Below the pieces are notes generated by a model. That model had not been told where the DNA came from and did no database searches. It was given only the letters and a program-made list of their open reading frames with translations. From NCBI GenBank assembly GCA_027489295.1, contig JAIYAA010000078.1:1-7985 (forward strand): DNA of 7,985 nucleotides, written 5' to 3'. This DNA comes from Sphingomonadales bacterium (GTDB lineage Bacteria; Pseudomonadota; Alphaproteobacteria; Sphingomonadales; Sphingomonadaceae). Positions 6,169 to 7,985 of this stretch are shown piece after piece. The stretch's first letter is position 1; each line of letters starts with the position of its first letter. The translations under genes and the position numbers were made by a program.

Positions 6169-6695
6169 GTGCCGCCGGTGCCGAACGGCAGGATCGTCTC
6201 CAGCGTCGACAGCGGCGGGGCGCCGGGCACGATCGCGCCGCGGCGGAGCAGGAAGACGTGGGCGACGATTTCCGCCTGCTGCTCGATGCCGTAGCGGGGC
6301 AGCATCCAGCCGGGCTTGATGGTGTAGTGATAGCGGCAGAAGGGATGCCGCCGCAGCACCAGGTTCACGCCGCGCTGATGCTGCCACACATGCACCATCT
6401 CATGGATGAAGTGCGCCTGAAGGCCGAGCTCGGCACTGGCGAAACACGCGCGATAGGCGGTGCCTGCGGGATGGAAGTGGAGATGGCCGCGCGGCGCCAT
6501 CGTCACGTTCACGGGCTGGAAGGGAAACCATTTGCGGCGATGGATGCGGACCGGATCCAGATCGATGGCGTCGCCGAACATGCTTGCCGCCAGCGCGCGT
6601 TCGGCCGCCGTCAGCGGGCGCGTAGGGTGCGAAGCCGGCGCCAGCGTGTCGTCGGCAGGATTGGCGTTAGAAGGCGAGGCCGCAGGATACACCAT
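6147..6695 (-). CDS. 'vgr-related' zincin-like protein with HExxH motif
   Basis: A protein of about 182 residues that resembles those annotated 'vgr related protein' in sphingomonads (from memory, not searched). The core begins at RPLTAAERALAASMFGDAID (26-45). It continues with HRRKWFPFQP (52-61), the MAPRGHLHFHP segment (66-76), the zinc-metallopeptidase motif HEMVH (98-102), FCRYHYTIKPGW (119-130) and YGIEQQAEIV (135-144), whose Glu138 or Glu142 could be a third metal ligand. The name is misleading, since no VgrG spike domain is present. No signal peptide is evident and substrate or activity is unknown. Start uncertain: ATG at 6693-6695 has only a weak ribosome binding site. A GTG at 6777-6779 would add 28 residues with no resemblance to the core. 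Divergent from the NLP gene. Confidence 0.75.
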   Translation of the reverse strand: MVYPAASPSNANPADDTLAPASHPTRPLTAAERALAASMFGDAIDLDPVRIHRRKWFPFQPVNVTMAPRGHLHFHPAGTAYRACFASAELGLQAHFIHEMVHVWQHQRGVNLVLRRHPFCRYHYTIKPGWMLPRYGIEQQAEIVAHVFLLRRGAIVPGAPPLSTLETILPFGTGGTLPQPLV

Positions 6696-6898
6696 GTGCC
6701 GCGCAACCTGGGGACGCCCGCCCGGCCTGTCAAAGGCGGAGGTGACGAATCCCGGATACGTCGCAAACACGCAATCCACCCGTCATAAAACATTCATATA
6801 CAAATATATTTTCAGAAGGCCGTCCCCGCCCGCGTTTGGTTTCGCTCTCCCCCGATGATCGGCACCTGCCGGTCGCAAACCTTTCGGGGAGGCCAGGA
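6696..6898. promoter_or_regulatory. divergent intergenic region with AT-rich island
   Basis: About 200 bp between the vgr-related gene and the NLP gene. Positions 6783-6814 are almost free of G+C, unlike the surroundings, and include the palindrome AAATATATTT (6802-6811). On the plus strand TATATT at 6805-6810 is a 5-of-6 match to a -10 box, but the -35 position 17 bp before it (GTCATA) is poor. The palindrome could serve either direction. A lone TTGACA on the minus strand (6728-6733) has no -10 partner. I infer promoters for one or both genes here. Confidence 0.45.
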
Positions 6899-7660
6899 AT
6901 GGAGTTGAGAGGTGCTTTCAGGCACGGGGCGGCGGCATTTGCCCTGCTCGCCGCGGTGCCCGCGGCAGCCGATGTGCTGGCGCATGATCAGGTGCAGCCG
7001 ATTGCCGCCAACGCGTCGGCGGTGGAATTCTATTATCAGCCGATGATCGCGGACGGGCCGGATGCCTGCAACAACTATCCTGCCGTGGATGCGCGGGGCA
7101 ATGTGAGCGGCGGCCTCAACCCGTCGGGCGCCCCGGACGGCCATTGCCGTGGCACCAACGGGCAGGTCTATTCGCGCATGGCCGAATATTACGGCAAGTG
7201 CGCGATCCTCTACGCCTATTATTTCCCCAAGGACCAGCCGCCCAATTACCTGGGCGCCTTTGCCGGCCATCGCCACGATTGGGAAAGCATCGTGGTGTGG
7301 ACCGAGGGCTGCTATGTCGGCGCCAGGGTCTTGAAGGTCAATTACTCGACCCACGGAAAATATTCGGTGAACAGCAATCCGCCGGTCTTCATGGGTGCCA
7401 CCGGCTATCTCGCCAACGGCATCCACCCGAGGCTGACCTACCACGCCACCTATCTGGGCTTTGCCGACCATGTGCTCGATCCGACGATCGACAATGGCCG
7501 GACCCAGCCGCTGATCAGCTGGGATCGCCTGCCGGCACCCGCCAAGGCGACGCTCAACAATTATGATTTCGGCGCGGCCGATGTGCCGATGAAGGATGGC
7601 GGGGCCTTCTGGACCAACCTCCAAAAGGCCTGGGCCTCCACCGACGTCCATAACCCCTAA
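6899..7660 (+). CDS. secreted NPP1 / Nep1-like protein (NLP), GHRHDWE type
   Basis: A 253-residue necrosis- and ethylene-inducing-like protein. In plant-active members this family forms calcium-dependent cytolysins that bind plant sphingolipids; many others are non-toxic. Seen: a Sec signal peptide (Arg4/Arg8, hydrophobic core 11-20, PAAA|D near 24), then mature NLP sequence: DACNNYPAV (56-63), SGGLNPSG (70-77), C83, the YFPKD segment (108-112) and the diagnostic heptapeptide GHRHDWE at 123-129. Asp112, His124, Asp127 and Glu129 correspond to the family's metal-binding residues. Four Cys (57, 83, 101, 138) would allow two disulfides: the family's usual first pair plus an extra one, as in type-2-like NLPs. 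Start: ATG at 6899 with GGGGAGG at 6886-6892, 6-nt spacer. A TTG 21 codons earlier is rejected. Monocistronic, with a strong hairpin after the stop. Confidence 0.92.
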   Translation: MELRGAFRHGAAAFALLAAVPAAADVLAHDQVQPIAANASAVEFYYQPMIADGPDACNNYPAVDARGNVSGGLNPSGAPDGHCRGTNGQVYSRMAEYYGKCAILYAYYFPKDQPPNYLGAFAGHRHDWESIVVWTEGCYVGARVLKVNYSTHGKYSVNSNPPVFMGATGYLANGIHPRLTYHATYLGFADHVLDPTIDNGRTQPLISWDRLPAPAKATLNNYDFGAADVPMKDGGAFWTNLQKAWASTDVHNP

Positions 7661-7673
7661 CGGGTCGCACGGT

Positions 7674-7704
7674 CCGGGCCGCTCCCTGCAACGGAGCGGC
7701 CCGG
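7674..7704. terminator. bidirectional hairpin between convergent genes
   Basis: A perfect 12-bp inverted repeat (CCGGGCCGCTCC / GGAGCGGCCCGG) with the 7-nt loop CTGCAAC, lying 13 bp after the NLP stop and 8 bp after the oligopeptidase stop on the other strand. The stem can extend by two G-C pairs past a bulged T. Neither side has a T-run, so it is a GC-only terminator type serving both genes. Confidence 0.75.
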
Positions 7705-7712
7705 CCAAGGCG

Positions 7713-7985
7713 TCAGCGGATCGCCAGCCCCGTCCACTTGGCGGCGAACGCCCAGGTGTCGGCGGTTTCCTCGATCACCTTGTCGGTCGGCTTGCCGGAG
7801 CCGTGGCCGGCGCGGGTCTCGATGCGGATCAGGTGCGGCCGATCGCCGATCTGGGCGTGCTGCAAGGCCGCGGTGTACTTGAAGCTGTGCCCCGGCACGA
7901 CGCGGTCGTCGGTATCCGCCGTGCTCACCAGGATCGCCGGGTATTCCACGCCGCTCTTGATGTTGTGATAGGGCGAATAGGCGTA
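7713..7985 (-). CDS. prolyl oligopeptidase family S9A, C-terminal fragment
   Basis: The last 90 residues of a serine peptidase, cut by the right window edge. The frame is open from 7985 with no start needed. Seen: [12 protein letters not shown] at the edge, then the strand [18 protein letters not shown] (fragment residues 14-31) carrying the catalytic Asp of the DDRVVP motif, FKYTAALQ, and [12 protein letters not shown] (58-69) with the catalytic His61. The nucleophilic Ser would lie upstream, outside the window. S9A enzymes cleave after proline in short peptides; many sphingomonad versions are exported, but the N-terminus is not visible. It converges on the NLP gene. The C-terminus ends soon after WTGLAIR, typical for the family. 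Confidence 0.92.
   Translation of the reverse strand, partial: YAYSPYHNIKSGVEYPAILVSTADTDDRVVPGHSFKYTAALQHAQIGDRPHLIRIETRAGHGSGKPTDKVIEETADTWAFAAKWTGLAIR

Noticed and set aside
6728..6733. Consensus -35 box TTGACA on the minus strand upstream of the vgr-related gene
   Set aside because: The position 17 bp downstream reads CAGGTT, and nearby spacings give no AT-rich -10, so it is probably chance.
6812..7708. 298-codon minus-strand open frame opposite the NLP
   Set aside because: Low-complexity His/Arg/Gly-rich translation antisense to a gene with a diagnostic motif; it also runs through the terminator hairpin.
1..7985. CRISPR array, insertion sequence, phage genes, rRNA or tRNA
   Set aside because: No spaced repeats, transposase or phage motifs, terminal inverted repeats or RNA-gene signatures were seen on either strand.

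Overview
The window is GC-rich with the coding style of an alphaproteobacterium. The gene content (a 'vgr-related' HExxH protein, a Tat-exported amidohydrolase, an S9A prolyl oligopeptidase, short AraC and NarL-type regulators) suggests a sphingomonad such as Sphingomonas. This is an inference from gene families recognised by eye, not from a database search.

Right edge to middle, minus strand unless noted. (1) The C-terminal 90 residues of an S9A prolyl oligopeptidase enter from the right edge. (2) A plus-strand gene at 6899-7660 converges on it across a perfect 12-bp hairpin. It encodes a secreted NPP1/Nep1-like protein (NLP) with an intact GHRHDWE motif. (3) Divergent from the NLP, across an intergenic stretch with an AT-rich island, is a 'vgr-related' zincin-like protein (HEMVH). 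(4) Next come three regulator-type genes in a row: a short AraC-family protein, a stand-alone leucyl-aminopeptidase (M17) N-terminal domain without its catalytic half, and a NarL/FixJ response regulator with no sensor kinase in the window.

Left half: after a 255-bp or slightly longer intergenic region holding AT-rich palindromes, a tight minus-strand run encodes a YcaC-like isochorismatase-fold hydrolase, a non-heme chloroperoxidase/arylesterase-like alpha/beta hydrolase, an 82-residue XapX-domain membrane protein, a Tat-exported YtcJ-like amidohydrolase with an odd Cys/His-rich tail, and the first 24 codons of a Sec-exported protein cut by the left edge. Spacings (86, 26, -4 and 26 bp) and good ribosome binding sites point to one operon.

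How it may work together (inference): the regulator trio lies just upstream of the hydrolase operon in the same direction and is a natural candidate to control it. The operon couples two probably cytoplasmic hydrolases to a small membrane protein and a periplasmic metallo-hydrolase, which looks like uptake or degradation of an amide or ester compound, or a stress response. The NLP is the gene with the most obvious interaction role, since plant-active members of its family bind plant sphingolipids. The most novel-looking items are the NLP in this background, the stand-alone M17 N-domain between two regulators, the amidohydrolase Cys/His tail, and a hairpin that covers the ribosome binding site of the AraC gene.
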